This document shows, piece by piece, positions 35,742 to 50,568 of a stretch of 64,000 nt of DNA (the stretch's first letter is position 1; every line of letters begins with the position of its first letter). The DNA comes from Sycobia sp. Sy_11 (Eukaryota > Arthropoda > Insecta > Hymenoptera > Epichrysomallidae): NCBI GenBank assembly GCA_018907035.1, contig JACCIC010000150.1:1309001-1373000 (forward strand), written 5' to 3'. The position numbers and the translations under genes were made by a program. The notes under the pieces are model-generated. The model had not been told where the DNA came from. It ran no database searches and was given only the letters and a program-made list of their open reading frames with translations.

Positions 35742-38211
35742 TCCTTGCTCCTTGTTCCGAGTGCACCAATCACTGTCAATGCTGTCGCGGGTCGAAAGTA
35801 GATCGGAGCTGACTGTAGGACGTTGGACCTAATCCTCCAAACTCCGGGAAAGCCTGCGGATCGATGTTTACAAACAAAAAAAATGTTCAGCCTTGAACGA
35901 TGAACAAAATTTATGAAAAAATCGAGATTTATTTTCCTTCCTTCGCTGAAAGTTTATCACAGTATGGTCACTGTTAAACACGAGTATTTATCCTGAGTCT
36001 TATTCGATATTCCAAGATTCTTTTGGACTTATTTATGGATATTTTCAGATGTATACGTGATTTATCTTTTAAGTCAAGTAACATGGATATTAGATTATAT
36101 CTATCGGTGCATGAGTGTGAAAATGCAGCCCAGAGACAGGAGCGATCGTCACGATTTCTCTCGTAAAGGCGAGAGGACTAAATTCTTTTATCCTTAGTCT
36201 TTATATGCCTATTAAATTTTACTGAAATTACAAATTTCTTAAGTATGATTATATGGTTAAGACGGTGAATAATTGACACGACACTGGTGAAAATAAAAAA
36301 ATTTTACAAATAAATTCAACAATAAATATTAAAAAAACAATGTATATTATGTCATGATATGTCTTTACTATTTGTTATCTGTACTTTCAATCTATTAATG
36401 AAGTTTTTTTTTCGTTTGACTTGTTGTTTTATACTATTTTTGAACTCCAGTTAACTTGGTGAATTCGATTAATCTACTTTAATATATTACTTGAACGATA
36501 ATTTTTTTTTTATTACGGCATAAATAATTCATGTAGAGTTCGATTTTCGATCTTCATCTACTTGTAATAAAATTAGGCGCGTCGGTAACAAAACTCATTC
36601 GACAATGTCATTCCGAAAGATTGCTAGAGTGTAAAGGGGCTGTGAGGGCGGGACTCACGACGAAAAGCACCAGTGGGGTATCAAAAGTGAGAAACGAGAG
36701 AACCGCCGAGTGGTTTGGAAAATACATCTTGAGCAAATTGACAGTGAAAACCCGCGGAGCCGAGGCGTTGCGTCGGGCGCCCCGGCTATTTTTCCAGAAT
36801 CGAAGTGGCGCCGACTGCTATCTCGCGCTCCCGCGCTGCGAGTGCTCGCCTGAGAGCGCGGGTCCTCCCCCCACCCCCCCACCCCCAACTCCACGTCCTA
36901 CCAAGGGATATGGATTTTACCCGCGGCGAGTTATGTGATGTTCAACTGGGCGAGGAGCGCTGCGGCCGATTGCGGCAAAATGACGAAATGAAAAGTGAAC
37001 CTTCTCTACCCCATTACCAATCCCCGGTTTCCTTGCCTTTTACAATATTTTTTCTTTTCAGAAATGAAATCCTGCAAAGAGAGAAAAAAGAGAGCGGGCA
37101 CACTTGAGCTTGGGAATAGAAATCGCTCGATATTTTCGAGACGAAAAACTTTTTACACTTCTCAAATATTTAAAAAAAAAAAATTGTTGAAAAGCTTGAA
37201 ATCTTTTTTTGTCGTTCCTCCCTCGGTATATATGGTACCGTACATATAGAACGATTTAAAAAAATTCGTTTCTGAAAGAGGATACTGAACGTAATTAATA
37301 TACGAGCAAGCGAGAGTACAACTAAAAATAGAAGATAGTTCAAAATGAAACGTAACTTCGTTTTTGCGGAACTTTTCAACTTCACTAGTTTTTCTAGGTA
37401 CCGTAGATTGTTTTACTGTAAACGTTAAATCTAAACGACAGCTCATCAATTATATCTGCCGAAGGAGCGAATTGAAAAACATTCCTTAAGCTGGATAACT
37501 TGCTGGAGAAGAGAAAAAAAAACTGTTTCGGCTTATCTGAAATATATGCGCATAACGTAGAGTTTATCGTCCTCGATCCCTCGGGATTCGCGTGGTCGAT
37601 GTCTTTTCTTCCCATACGACTGCGCGGGATTCGGTAGCGCAGCACTCCGGTGGCGTCTTTCGTCCGAGGCACGAAATTACGCTCCACCACGTTTCGATTT
37701 ACGATTCTCAAATTTGCCCGTGAGATCGTTATTATTCGTGCAATTCAATCGCGTGTAAATAGATGTGCCAATAAAATTAACCAGCCAAATTGCGAGAATT
37801 GCGATTGTTAAAGCTAGCATGGCACTTTAACAAATGCCGAGATTAATGCGAATAAATAAAATAAACTGATTCTATTGGCAATTCTACAAGTATACAAGCT
37901 CGGTGAAAATACACCGGATGAAGATTAATCCAATTAATTGTGATTTCAGACTTTTAAGTGAGGAGAATGTGCGAGGTAATGTCTACCGTGCGCGTTTTAA
38001 TCATTTACATTGACACTTCTACCTTCCACCAAGGGTTTTAATTATCTTGTTGAGAACGGGTCATTCCAGCCTCCCCAGAGTTTTCACGTCGTACTGTATT
38101 TTCCGGTTTTAACAGCGCAGGCTCTATCTTCCCTCTCCGTTTCTCTCTCTCCTATTCTTGCATCAAAAATTTCGCAGTCGTTTATTTCTTTCACTGTTTG
38201 TTTCCTCTTTC

Positions 38212-38249
38212 CACACACACTCACACACACACACACACTCTCTCTCTCC
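38212..38249. repeat. (CA)n-(CT)n microsatellite
   Basis: CA run passing into a CT run. Confidence 0.9.
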
Positions 38250-39414
38250 CCCTCGTTCTCTCTCAAATAAACATCCTGGCGACGCCCAGGGGTAACGCTG
38301 ACATGCATAAAAGCTGGAATACCTTAGGGACTGCGCTGGATGGAGAGGATGCGAAAACGAGAAGGGAGAAAAAGAAAATTGATTTAACGGGTTCTGGAAG
38401 AATGTTTAATCTTCATTTTATTGTTATAAAGCTCGGAAAGTTTCACGAATTATTCGTCATTGAATTTTATAGAATAGCGACCAAATCAATGTGGGTATAC
38501 AAATTTTGATTTTTAGGCACGATGTCGATCATTGCAAGAATTGCAATAATTTTTGTACATCGAGGGACTATTTAATGCGAAAAGCAATATTTAACGGATA
38601 AAGGTACGTAAATCTAAATTCATCGATAGCACTATAACAAATGCAACGAAAAATTATTCATAATTTTCAAAATTTTCGTAAATAATGAATTATAAATTTA
38701 CCGTCATTCCGAATAATATCGTTGGCAATGTTTTATTGATAAGTATCATTAAATCGATGGATTTGAATGATATTTCAATTTGTGCGATTCGTTTTACAAA
38801 AGTAACGAACTTCAGAGATCTAAGTGCATTTTAATTTATCCAAACTCGCAAAATACAGACTTCTTGTCAAATATTGCAGGATAACTTAGTGGATGAATTA
38901 CCGTACCTGTTTTTTTTTTCTCCTCTTTCTTTTATCAAGAATATGGGCGCGTTTTCCCTTCAGCTCGTAGTCGGCGAAGAATCGGACGGAGCCCGACAGG
39001 AAGCGTAGCAAAGTACTTGGGACGATGGTACGTGGACGGCCAACGATGACCTCCGAGAATAACCGGAAAGTGCGCTTGACGCGAGCTCGTAGCCGAGATT
39101 AATCCGCTCGCTCGCCGATGTGAAATCGCGTCGACGACGATTCGCAAGTCCCCCCGAGGACTTCTATTCTCGACCCTCATTGCCCCCCCCCCAACCCCGG
39201 CGTCGCCGCCACCGACCCTCGGATTTCGGATCATCCCCCGCGAGGGCCGCGCGCGCCGATTTACATGCAAACCGTATAGATTTGTATCGGGCGCCCGACC
39301 GCTCGACCCGGAACAGCGTAGCCGGGCGAGCGTAGGGGAGGTAGGAGAGCGATTTAACCGTGGACTTTTTCCCCCTCCACCCTCCCCCCCATGTTTCGTT
39401 TGAGAATGCGCCTC

Positions 39415-39438
39415 TGTGTGTGTGTGTGTGTGTGTGTG
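39415..39438. repeat. (TG)n microsatellite
   Basis: About 12 TG units. Confidence 0.9.
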
Positions 39439-41210
39439 CGCGCACCCCCGTTTTTTCTCTCGGTCTCTCCTTCTTTCTTCCGCTTCGCGATCTTCTCAAT
39501 GCTAACTACGAGGCTGGCGCCTCTCGTTTATTTCTCCGCGTGCGCGCTCCGTGCTCGCCATTTCAATGGGATCGAAGATCCGCCGTCGAAAGTACGTAAC
39601 AACAGGACGAGCAAGTGGATGCCCAAAAGTTCCCGAGTACGGAAAGGGATTCTTTGCGTTTCCGTGGAGAATTTCGTGGTCGTTGATCGCAGATTCGCCT
39701 GGCTTGTGTTGGATCGATGGAAATAGATTCGACACTGCTTTGTTCGTTATTTTATTAATAATTCCTCATTTATCGGTAGATTTCGGATGGGGAAAATTTA
39801 CGTTCGTTGAAAGTATGATTTTCAACTGAAGTAAAAAATACCACTTAATGATGTTAATCTGTAAATATGGCTGTCGATTGCTCTCAGAACCTTTGTTTAA
39901 AATGTTATTACATGTATCCACAGATTAAATTATGGATTATTGGTTATGGATTATTTAGAACGTTCTACTATTTTACATCCTTTAAATAATTAGCTTTAAA
40001 CATGTTCACGATATAGAACATACGCAAATAAAGGATACTGTTAACCAAAGTTTACAAAAAATCAAGAATGGTGTATCAATTTATTTAAAATAGGTCTCGT
40101 ATTGCCAGAATTGTAAAAGTTGACTAACAAAAGTTGAAAGGCACTTCTCTATTGTTCAAGAACAGTATTGTTCAATAAAATGGGGCAAATTAAAAAAGGC
40201 TGAGACTTACTTTTGTAGAAAAAGCACCAATTGTTCTCACCACGGACTTACAGAAACCGGAATGTTTTACGCCAAGTTAGTGTATTATACAGAATATCTG
40301 TGGCCAATTCGAGCTCGTTAGGTCCCGAGAAGACTGTATTTCTTTTTATATTCTATTTCACGATGTACAACATATTTCACAAAGACAAAGTTATTAAAAA
40401 GTTATTTAGCGTAAAAAATTACATATCGGCAGTCGATCGAAGTCACGGTTGATAGATTTTCGCGAATGTTTAGCTTTTTCCCTCAGACATAATTTTTAAG
40501 GCCTTGTTGAAAAAATAAAAATTAAAAAAAAACATCAGCTGTTAAAATTATCAACTCTTATCTAATTTCACGATCATCGGATACATTATGTAATTTTGTG
40601 TAAATTACTTTCTCGATTAATTCTGTCCTGCGACGATACTCTGTCTGTCATTAACATTGCATTCATTATAATTTATAATACCATATAAACGCTAAATAAT
40701 AGTTCATAAGGTTTGCATTATCCAGATTTCTTATATAAACCACTATCAAAAAAAAAAGTTCAAGTTCCCGTAGTCAAGCTAATCCTAGGTGTATACATTG
40801 TATATATAGCCCATAATATAATTTTTATATAAGTGATTTTTATCTCAAGAATCAACGGTATTTCTCGAAACCCTTCTGTCTCTCTCGCGATCGACGCAGC
40901 ATCATCCCCAACAATTGGATCGAGCTATCAACTGGGCACTTCGCCGCCCGCGAAAAGCTCGGTAAACATTCGCGAGTCGCACCGCGCGTCCGTTTTTCTC
41001 TCTGTCCCTTATCGCTACGTCGCGCCCTCTCGCGTGCGCGCGCCTCGCGGCTCGCGGCGCGGGCAAAGGCCTGCGGCGTTGTATATTTATTTTTTAACGA
41101 GGCCGCGTAAAAATCGCTTCTCCGCCGGCCGGTCCAAGATAAATTTTCCCGGGTTCTATCGCGCGCCGCGTTGCGTGTGTGGTGATGGACGCCCACTTCT
41201 GCCCCGGTCT

Positions 41211-41245
41211 GTATATGTATATATATATATATATATAGGTGTACG

Positions 41246-41288
<43 letters not shown>
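41211..41288. repeat. (TA)n and (GA)n pair
   Basis: A TA array (41211-41237) and a GA array (41250-41288) separated by 12 nt. Confidence 0.9.
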
Positions 41289-41290
<2 letters not shown>

Positions 41291-41446
41291 AGGGGGACAA
41301 AAGTAACGATCTCCCGAGCATTTATACGCGCTCGTAAACGTACGGACAGGCGGGCGGGCGGGCGGTCGTCCGATGCTTGGCCCGCGCGAGACACCCGTCC
41401 TCGCTTTTCTTTCCGTTGGCGCGGCAGCGGCTAAAGCTACGGCTTC

Positions 41447-41480
41447 TAAAAAAATAAAAAAAAATAAAAAAAAAAAAAAT
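41447..41480. repeat. Poly-A with T interruptions
   Basis: An A-rich run in a GC-rich block; possibly a retroposon tail, but no body was recognised. Confidence 0.7.
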
Positions 41481-41668
41481 TAACAGCCACGGCTCGAACT
41501 ACCCGAAGCCGCTGCGGCAGCACGCGCGCGAGCGCCAACTTTTCGTTCTCCCATCTCTCCCCTCCCGCCGCCCTGGTCGGCGCGGCGGGCGTGCGGCGCC
41601 CCCTTCCCTTATTCCCGATGGTCGCGCTGCATTCCGATAAGCCAGGACTGGCGCACCTTATTGTTCCG

Positions 41669-41669
<1 letters not shown>

Positions 41670-41721
<52 letters not shown>
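41670..41721. repeat. (TA)n microsatellite
   Basis: About 26 TA units. Confidence 0.95.
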
Positions 41722-41724
<3 letters not shown>

Positions 41725-42850
41725 TATAGTTTTTTTGTCTGTTTTTTTTGAAAAGACATTTTTTCGAACAAAGCTCCAACCCGATGCTCGGTGCGCCGAG
41801 GTTCTATGACTATCAGGGGACGCGAGCTATTATTCGGCGTCGCACGCGCGTCCTGTGCGCGGAGGCGGGGCAAATCCCATTCCGAGTTTCCACAGCGGAA
41901 TGCAAATGGGCCTTAAGGAGCAATGATGTTCGAGGTTCTCGCGGCGGGGCTTCGTGTCGATACGCGGAGGACCCGGCAAAGCGTTGGAGTTTCACCGAAG
42001 CGCAGCCAATCCGGCAAGTTCGTTCTTCGTTTCTTAATTCGGACAATTTTTGAATAGAGTATGATAAGGGCGATCGAACCAAGCTGGGTACATTAAGATT
42101 TTTAAAAAATCTAAGATTTTCTTTGTATTTTAAATGGATCGCTTTTTAGATTCACTATAGGACCACAAGATATTCTCTGCCTTTTCTATAGAAAGGAATA
42201 AGTACAGTGTACTTATATTTGCGTCGTACTCGGTCCAACTGCTTTCACAAACATACACATATATATGTAAAATTGTTACTAAAATAGTGCGGAAATTAAT
42301 AAATACATTATATTTGTATATTTATTAAATAATTAATGATTAGAAAAAATTATATCTTAGGCTACTATGAGTCAATCGGTAAAATTGAGCTAAGACACCG
42401 CAGAAATATTATTCTATAATTTGGATTAGTATCGAATTAGCCGTGTGAAAATGAAAATCTAATTCAAAGTATCAAAAATAATGCTGATATAGTACGTGAT
42501 TTTCATGTCCACGATTATAGTCGTTGGCCTGCGCACAAGCGCGCGCAAAGTCACTTTTATAAGCCATCACGATCTGTCCTCGACGAGTACCAGGGACTTA
42601 GGTTTACTTCCTTAGCCATTTGATCGTGGATTGTCCTCAGGCTTGTATAATTTTTCAAAGTTTCATTTTGACATTTACAAGAAAATAATACAAATAAACC
42701 AGCAATCAGTGACATCAGTGACCGTAGGAGTAGGATTCTTAGATCTAGACACTAATTTATAGAAGCTGGAGATATATCGTTCGGTAGTATTGTTTAAAAT
42801 TGAAAAAGTCTAATTAAAGAAAAAAATCAACTCATATCTACTCTTTTCCC

Positions 42851-42852
<2 letters not shown>

Positions 42853-42902
<50 letters not shown>
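42853..42902. repeat. (TA)n microsatellite
   Basis: About 25 TA units. Confidence 0.95.
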
Positions 42903-42904
<2 letters not shown>

Positions 42905-43587
42905 TATATTATAAGTTCGTATAATTTATCCGAATAAGTAAGCATGAGTTTTCTTCACAATTATTTTTTTTAATTATTTAATGTTTCAATACAATGTCCA
43001 ATTATTCATTTTATAATTTATCATCGTACGATAAATATCACATTGTATTATTATTCCTCACGATCAATACTTAGAAATTGATGAAAAAAAGAATTTTCCT
43101 GTTTTCGCACGAAAAGTACTCTCTTACAGTCTTACGTTTTAGAATCTCTTCGTATACTCGATCGCATATATGAATAAGCGCGCTCGCTCTGGCCGAATCA
43201 ACTCCCGTACCAGCTCCGCCGCGGCGCCGCGCCGCTGCAGCTTACGCAACCCAATAGCGCTGCGTAGAAGGTGCCGCGCGCTGCTTAGAGTCCTAGTAGT
43301 CGGTGCGGCGGGCGGGGGGTCGGGGGGGGGGGCAAGGTCATTGACTGTCTGGCTATTTGGGCGAAATACGACTTGTTAGATTCGAACGGTGCTTTGTCGG
43401 TTCGGGGCCTGGCGGCCCGAACGCGTGCAAATACAGGCGGCCGCCAGACGCGCGCGTCTTAGAGCGTCGGTACGCGCTTAGCGCGCCTTCTGATTTATTC
43501 GGTGCGCGCAATGGTGACCTCCTCCTCCCCCCCCCAGCCACCTTCCCACGCCCCATTCAGCTGTAACGAGGCTATGTAGAAAAAGGT

Positions 43588-43631
<44 letters not shown>
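43588..43631. repeat. (GA)n microsatellite
   Basis: About 22 GA units. Confidence 0.95.
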
Positions 43632-43636
<5 letters not shown>

Positions 43637-44720
43637 ACCGGACTCAATATTATCGTATTAGCTGACTTTTCGCGTGGCCCGATAGTAAACTTTTATATAC
43701 GCTTCATCTCTAGCTCGTGCAAAATATCTAACTTTATATTGTTTGTACATTATCGAGGTAGCTTTGATCTTTAGCAAGGGGTAGGCTTTTCTCCTGCGCG
43801 CATAAAATCATCGCTTACGTGCATTTTTTCGCGAGAGATCGGAATTTTGTTCCGTCGCGCATACTTTTTCCCTTTGCAAAATTGCAATATTGACGAGCTC
43901 TTAGGTAACTCTCTGGCCTGATTAAAAATTGAAGACCAGCTGAACGAGCGGACAAACTTTTTTTCTTTCTCTCTCTCTCTCTCTTTTTTAAGACCAACTA
44001 GCTTTACCCGAGCACGAGATTAATTATGATGTCCTATTAAAAGTGTTTATCTTATACCCGCTGCGAGGGTGGGGCGCAACTCGATGAACGTATATATATA
44101 TCGTAAAGTTTATCCGCCGCTGCGTACTTCCAGCTACGATTAAAGCGCTCGGAATGTTTCGAATTAACTGGGAATTTTGTATTAATAGTTTTGTATTAAC
44201 GCGTGTGCGTAATATCGGCAGCGTCGGCCTCCTCCGAATTCAGTATAAATATTACATCGCGAGTAATATTACGCACATCGAGGCTTCCACGCTTCGAGGA
44301 CTTTTATCGCACGCGGACACGTTGTACGGACAAAAATTTGCTGCGATCGAATGCCCCATTCACGGGCAATTCGCGCGTGTCGAAATTCCCTTCGTAGCCA
44401 GCCGCGCGCTTCGATTACGTTGACTGCGATCGTAGCGCGTCCATTCTCCGCGCGTCGGTGGAAGCAAAAGGATGCTCGATCGCCAACCCATCGCCATCGC
44501 CGTCGCCTCTTCCGGACGCGAAAGTAAAATCCGCGTCGTGGATGTCCAGGGAAGTTATACGAGTACATTTATCCACTGGCCGGACGCTCCAACTGTACGA
44601 TTATCCTGCCAGCTGTACGATCTCGCAGCTTAGAGCCGGACCGTCCGTCATCCGGTCACCCACTTCCCTCGCCGCGCTTTTCTGCCGCACGGCTATTCGT
44701 CTCTCGTCTGTCTCTTTCGC

Positions 44721-44724
<4 letters not shown>

Positions 44725-44802
<78 letters not shown>

Positions 44803-44835
44803 GGTATATATGTATGTATGTATGTATGTATATAT
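44725..44835. repeat. Long (TA)n/TATG compound array
   Basis: About 110 nt of TA with TATG and TAGG steps, the longest array in the window. Confidence 0.95.
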
Positions 44836-45066
44836 GATCGGAAGGCTAGAATAAATGCCGAATGAGGGTAGGAGCGAGCAATTTCCAGGGCCTGGAAGGT
44901 CAATTACCAAACGTTTCTTTCTCTGCCTCTCCCTCCCTCTCTTTATCTCGGCATGAACAAGTTACTTTTCGGATTATTTCGTGCAGACGTACTCGTCCAT
45001 TGGTCGTAACACGAATAAATGCGATGCCTCGGGAAATTTTTTTTTTTTTTTATGATTTTTCTGAAG

Positions 45067-45068
<2 letters not shown>

Positions 45069-45108
<40 letters not shown>
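45069..45108. repeat. (TA)n microsatellite
   Basis: About 19 TA units. Confidence 0.95.
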
Positions 45109-45111
<3 letters not shown>

Positions 45112-46044
45112 CGAGCTGAGGAATTTGTCGCCTGTTTGATCGCTGGAAGAACGGCCGAATCGCTCCGATTTTCGAACCCCCCTCCCCTATTCTTGAGAAC
45201 TTTCGCGAACGACTTTTTTTCGTTAATTTATTGATTTGTTTTCGTTTTTGGTTTTTTGTTTTTTTTTTTGTGTTTTTTTGCAGTTCCCGTGACCGTTATT
45301 CCGAACGCTAACCCACGAATCCCACATTAGCATCGGTCCAGCCAGGAGAAATAGATTATTGGATCGGAAAGTGTGCTGATGAACGGGGATTTGAGACGGG
45401 CGGACCGACAGAAATTAAATGGGGAAATTTGCAATTTAATTAGATAGATAATAATGATTGATCGTTTTGACGGGTCGGTGATTTATCGGGATGGTTTTTT
45501 TTTTTTTTTTTTTGCTTTTCGCAAAGTAGCTTACTGCACGGCATACGCGTGCAAGCGGGTTACATGTGCGCTATGTTCGACAGTTGCGGATTGCGCGTCA
45601 CTAACGCCGACGTCCCTCGGTCTCCGACTGCGACACTTCGTGCGCTCTCGATAGAGACGTGCTTCTAAGCGCGTTCCGAAATTTTTGCCCATTGCAGAGC
45701 GTCGCGCTGCATTTTTCGCCGAGTGGAATTGGTGATCATGCAGGCAAAACAGTGAGATTTTTAGATAATATGTGATTGGTGCATCGTATTGGAATTGGTA
45801 ACAGTGCGGTAAGACCGCATTATCTCGCATATATCGACTCGGATGACGAGGCTCTCAATAGAAAAAACTAGGGTTTTTTTTTTTTTTTTAACGATTTTAA
45901 CGAAAACTGCGATACAACGTCAAGAAATTTTGGGCGAGTGTTCGAAAATACTAATTAAAAATACAGAGGAAATGGATAAACTATTATTAATAGTATCTGC
46001 ATTCATTCGCATGAAAAGCTTAATTCATAAGAGCGAAATAAAAA

Positions 46045-46048
<4 letters not shown>

Positions 46049-46095
<47 letters not shown>
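46049..46095. repeat. (TA)n microsatellite
   Basis: The first of three TA arrays within 270 nt; the others are at 46178-46193 and 46286-46313. Confidence 0.95.
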
Positions 46096-46098
<3 letters not shown>

Positions 46099-47168
46099 CT
46101 TAAGTAGAGCGAAAGTAAGTCTTGTAAGACACGGTGGAAAAGGAAATCCCTGTCCGTGTTTCGATCGAGCAGCGTCGTATATATATATATATACATGGCG
46201 ATTAGTCGAAGGTTAGACAGAGGCCGCCGCCGCGTCGCCTGCGATGTATATTGGCACACAAGCACCGCACACACTCGAACATCTATTATATATATATATA
46301 TATGTATATATAATATCTAATAGACGTACATCCGCAGTCCTCGCCGCGCCAGACGCTGCCCAGACGAGCGAGCGTTGGGCGAGAGTTGCCCGGGGACGGG
46401 GCAAGGCTGTTTTCCTTTTCGCGGGCGATCTACGCCTGCCCCCGTCCCCTCCACTGCCGCCGTCTCTACCTCCGCCAAAGTCGCGCATACATTAGAATAG
46501 ATTAGAGCGAGGAAAGTGAAGCCGAAATTTCGACGGTCTTGGGCGGGTTTGGGCGCTCGGTGCGCGCGTACCGAGAGGCTTGGAGAGTCGCCGGCTGCTT
46601 ACTGCATCTGACGTTTGTTTTTATTTTGTTCGTCATTCGTTGTTGTTCGTTTCTGTTTTGTTTGGGGTTATTATTATTTTTTTTTTTTTTGTACTTTGCG
46701 CACCGATAAAACGACGATAAAACTTGCTCGTACGTGGAAGCGACGCGACTAATTTTACCGGGACGCCGAGTGGCATGAACGCGGGAATAAATATTAACCG
46801 CGAGCCGAACTACGGGAATTGATGCAATTATCCATTGTGCAACAATACACCGACAAGCTCCGTCCTTAAATTTCGATGCACTTGACAATATATATGTGTC
46901 ATTTACGATCACTCTATTTATACTTATAGCAATGGCTCTCATTAGAAACGTTGTTAATTCAGTGCTCCTTGAACATCGCTACAGTTTCGCAGCAACAATT
47001 ATATAAGTTTATTGAAAGTTACAATAAGACTTAAAAAACAAAAGTGCTTTTTGTTTCTTTAGTCGACAATGTATAGAACGGAGATTTATCAAAAGATCAT
47101 CGATCGCTATAGAATTTGGGCGATTCGTTAATTTGCGCCTGAAATTAAAGGAATTAATACGGATCCTG

Positions 47169-47170
<2 letters not shown>

Positions 47171-47222
<52 letters not shown>
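47171..47222. repeat. (AC)n microsatellite
   Basis: About 26 AC units. Confidence 0.95.
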
Positions 47223-47224
<2 letters not shown>

Positions 47225-47906
47225 TCACACATATACATATATGCATACATGCGCACACATGTGCGGGAATTAGTTTTTTCAATTCCGCGCGAAGGACGTA
47301 CGAGGTTTTAATTGCGAGCGCTTTCTTCCTCGGCCCGTGTAGGTAAGCGAATCCTTTTCTCTCCCGCGCACAAAGGCTAATGACCCTGATTTCGAGGGCG
47401 TTGCTCTCGCGGCCAGTTTCGCCGTTCCTTTTCCGTTAGATCATCGCATAATCGCGCCTCTCTCTCTCTCTCTCTCCCTCTTTCTCCCTGTCCTTCTCTC
47501 TACACACCAAGCCAACACGGCGCAAAATTCTTCACGGGAACGCAATGCCACCTCTCTCTATACACTTTCTTGCTCTCCGTCTTCTCGTCCTCTCCTCCTT
47601 TTCGCGCGCGCGCGCGCACGTACACGCAGACGCACGCGCGCAACAATACACGTATAGACAACGTGTTATTGGGTTTGACGATCGGCTTTTATCGTTGGTC
47701 CCGGGCAATTTCGCGGAACTCGCGCAATTTGTCCATCGCCGTTAAGGGACTTTTTATTAAAGGGAGCCTGGCTCCTTTTGAAGAAATATTCATCGTAAAA
47801 AGAGAGCCCTCCTCCCGCGATATTTACACTAAGAATTCTCGTAAAAGCGGGGCTAACTTTTCATTTTGATTCCGATTCTTTTCGCCGTTTTTTCACCCCT
47901 CCTTTC

Positions 47907-47931
47907 TTTTTTTTTTTTTTTTTTTTTTTTT
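47907..47931. repeat. Poly-T tract
   Basis: About 25 T. Confidence 0.9.
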
Positions 47932-50511
47932 CGTTCGACGAGACACACCGTTGCAAGAGTTTCATGTTTATTAGACTTTAAAGTACAGTTCGAGCTACGA
48001 TTCCCATGCGAGTCACTATGACTTATTTAGTTTTTTTTTTTTGTTGCGGTCCCAGTCGTAAATTTCGTTGTTTAAACTTTACTCCCCCGAGATTCCATCT
48101 TAAGCTTTTCGAATAGTAAAATTTATGTTGAATTTCGCTTTGTTTGCTTCTTTATATTAATACATAAATGCATTTATACATTTGAATATATAGCTGAAGG
48201 TTCGAAAAAGTTTGACGGCCATATCGTGTTTTAAATTTATTAAAAAAATACGAAATAATATATCATCGATTAAGTGTTTAAAAGGAATCGTGAAAATAAA
48301 TACTCATGTTAATATTAATATTTGGCTCATTTCACGATGACGAATTATTAATATCAATCATCGTCTTCAATTAAGTAACCACGTTCAACCATGATCACCT
48401 ATTTTCCCAAATTTTTTCGAGATAAATTTTTAATTTTTCATAGACCTTATAGGTCGATTGTATTTTTTGTGAATTCATTAAAATCTTGATTTTTCATTTA
48501 TTGCATTCCAATCAAATTCATACTTTAAATTACTATATTTCAGAATATTTGTCAGATAGCGAGCTTGGATTTCAATATTCAACATTGAAGAATGTTACTT
48601 AGATTAGAAAAAAATGTCAATATTTGAATTACATGTGAATCACGCGTGAATGTTATAGAACATATATTATCTACAAAAATATCGCCGCTTTATTTATGCC
48701 ATAAGAGGTTAAGATATCTGACACGAAATCCTAACTTTTTTGTTTCGTATTAAAGAATTCGTTTTTCTTTGAGAAGATATTGGTAATATATATTAGTAAT
48801 AGAGATTAGTAGATAGTTAGATAATAGTAATAGATATTAGTAATTGATTGGACTTGCAATCATTAACTTTCAAATTTATGTCAATGACATCTCTGACATG
48901 TCATATATTGTAATAAATGTGTATTCTACATTAAGTACATCGACTTTAAAAATAGTTACAGTCGAGAGGATTTTTGTTCTTTTGACTGAATATCATGGAT
49001 TGGTTGATAGATGCAACTGATGGAAATCATTTTAATTTTCTTACTTTACTGTTGAATTATATTTCTACTGTTATCTGACTCTGATATTGTCACTAATACA
49101 CGCAGATTCTCGGCTAATTCAATGAATTTTCTTACTTTTTGGACATTATCCAAGAAACTAGAAGAACAGAGGAACACAAGTGCGAATGTAAATTCCCTTC
49201 CAATGTTGGCACTTCCCATGTCGTTTTTTTTTTTATTGATATTATTCGATGTATTCGTTATTACGAGGATTCTTGCATGCCTTTGTTATAGCAGCACTTA
49301 CTAATATTTTTGGAGAAGTCGACTATAATACACTATGTGTTTTAAGTTTTATTACTATGCGAGAAGGTTATTCTTCGCAATTCAAATATTGGTGGTACAA
49401 TTGGCATAGTTCATATATACTTATTGTAAAATGCGTATAAAATCGAATTAATTATCTTTAGATGCGATGGTTAAAGGTGTTTGGTGCGAAAATAATTGTT
49501 ATCATTATATCTTAGTTTGCAGTACCTGGGATGAAATTTATTATTCGTCAGTCATTATTCGTATTATTTTTATCAAGAAAATTTCCTTGACCGTGAAATG
49601 TGTTATAATTGCCAATCGAAGAGAATGAAGATGTCGCGAGCTCCTTTCTCTTTCCCTATAAAAAGTTTATATCCAAATATTCAGTGACATTGATCATAGA
49701 GGGACGCAGAGAGAACAAATCCCAATTATGAAATATCAGTCTCGTGGCTTCTGAATTACATTTATAGTAGATAATAAAGCCAATGAAAAATTGGGAGAAA
49801 TTTTTTTGCCTCTCCGTATACGTCAAATTTTTTTCTCGCATACGCGTAATAATGATAAAAATAAAATGGGGGGGGGGCGAAATCGAGTTATTTGGGACAG
49901 CGCGAGAGGCCGTCCGCGAATCAGGCAACCGCGCGGGTTTGCGCGCAATTAACGCGGAAAAAGAAGATCGAAAACGAAGAGCACGAGCGACGCGACCTTT
50001 TTTTTTTTTTGGAAAAAGCTCAGTAGAGCGCGACCTCGAAATAAAAGCTCACCGATTGAGAAACTATTCGCACGGTTGCGATCTCGTTTACCCGCCGAGA
50101 GCAGGGGGGCGAGAGGGCGGGTGGGGGGGAGTCGTCGTCGCGGACTAAGCGCGATATACTTGCTCGCTTGGCTCAGCGAGTATTTCGCTTAACTTTTCTG
50201 TAGAATGTAAATCAGCATCCTTAACAAAGTAGAGGCAAAAACCAAATAATTCGTTTTTGTAGGAATCAGTGGCTTAGCGTATTTTGTAGGATGATAGAGC
50301 ATCTAATTGTCCGTTCATTTCCTCATTACTGTCTTTGTACGTATAGTTTTCTGTGCTCGCAGTTCGCTCTCGCAGCTCGCACAAAATACTATTGATAGGC
50401 TAACTTGCATGAAGGTACCAATGACAATACATGAGCTGCTATTACATTTTTTTTAAAAATTTTCATTCGATGAAAACAATTTATAAAATATCATTTAATA
50501 TACGATATACA

Positions 50512-50567
<56 letters not shown>

Positions 50568-50568
50568 G
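50512..50568. repeat. (ATT)n trinucleotide repeat
   Basis: About 18 perfect ATT units. Confidence 0.95.

Larger units (their letters stand above)
32932..45000. other. Upstream region, first part; no exon found
   Basis: 33000-35050 is AT-rich with no feature except the 27-nt duplication. CpG-rich blocks lie at about 35060-35660, 36620-36990, 38940-39640, 40960-41640, 43150-43560 and 44400-44700. Microsatellites are listed separately. The region is either intron of the same gene or its 5' flank. Confidence 0.5.

Noticed and set aside
40852..41394. 180-codon minus-strand frame
   Set aside because: It includes translated (GA)n and (TA)n arrays ([12 protein letters not shown]), with no conserved segment.
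45531..45830. 99-codon minus-strand frame as an upstream exon
   Set aside because: No matching phase-0 donor/acceptor pair and no conserved-looking segment.
49122..49440. Two short hydrophobic plus-strand frames that might be a receptor relic
   Set aside because: They lie in AT-rich DNA, where hydrophobic frames arise by chance, and show no receptor motif.
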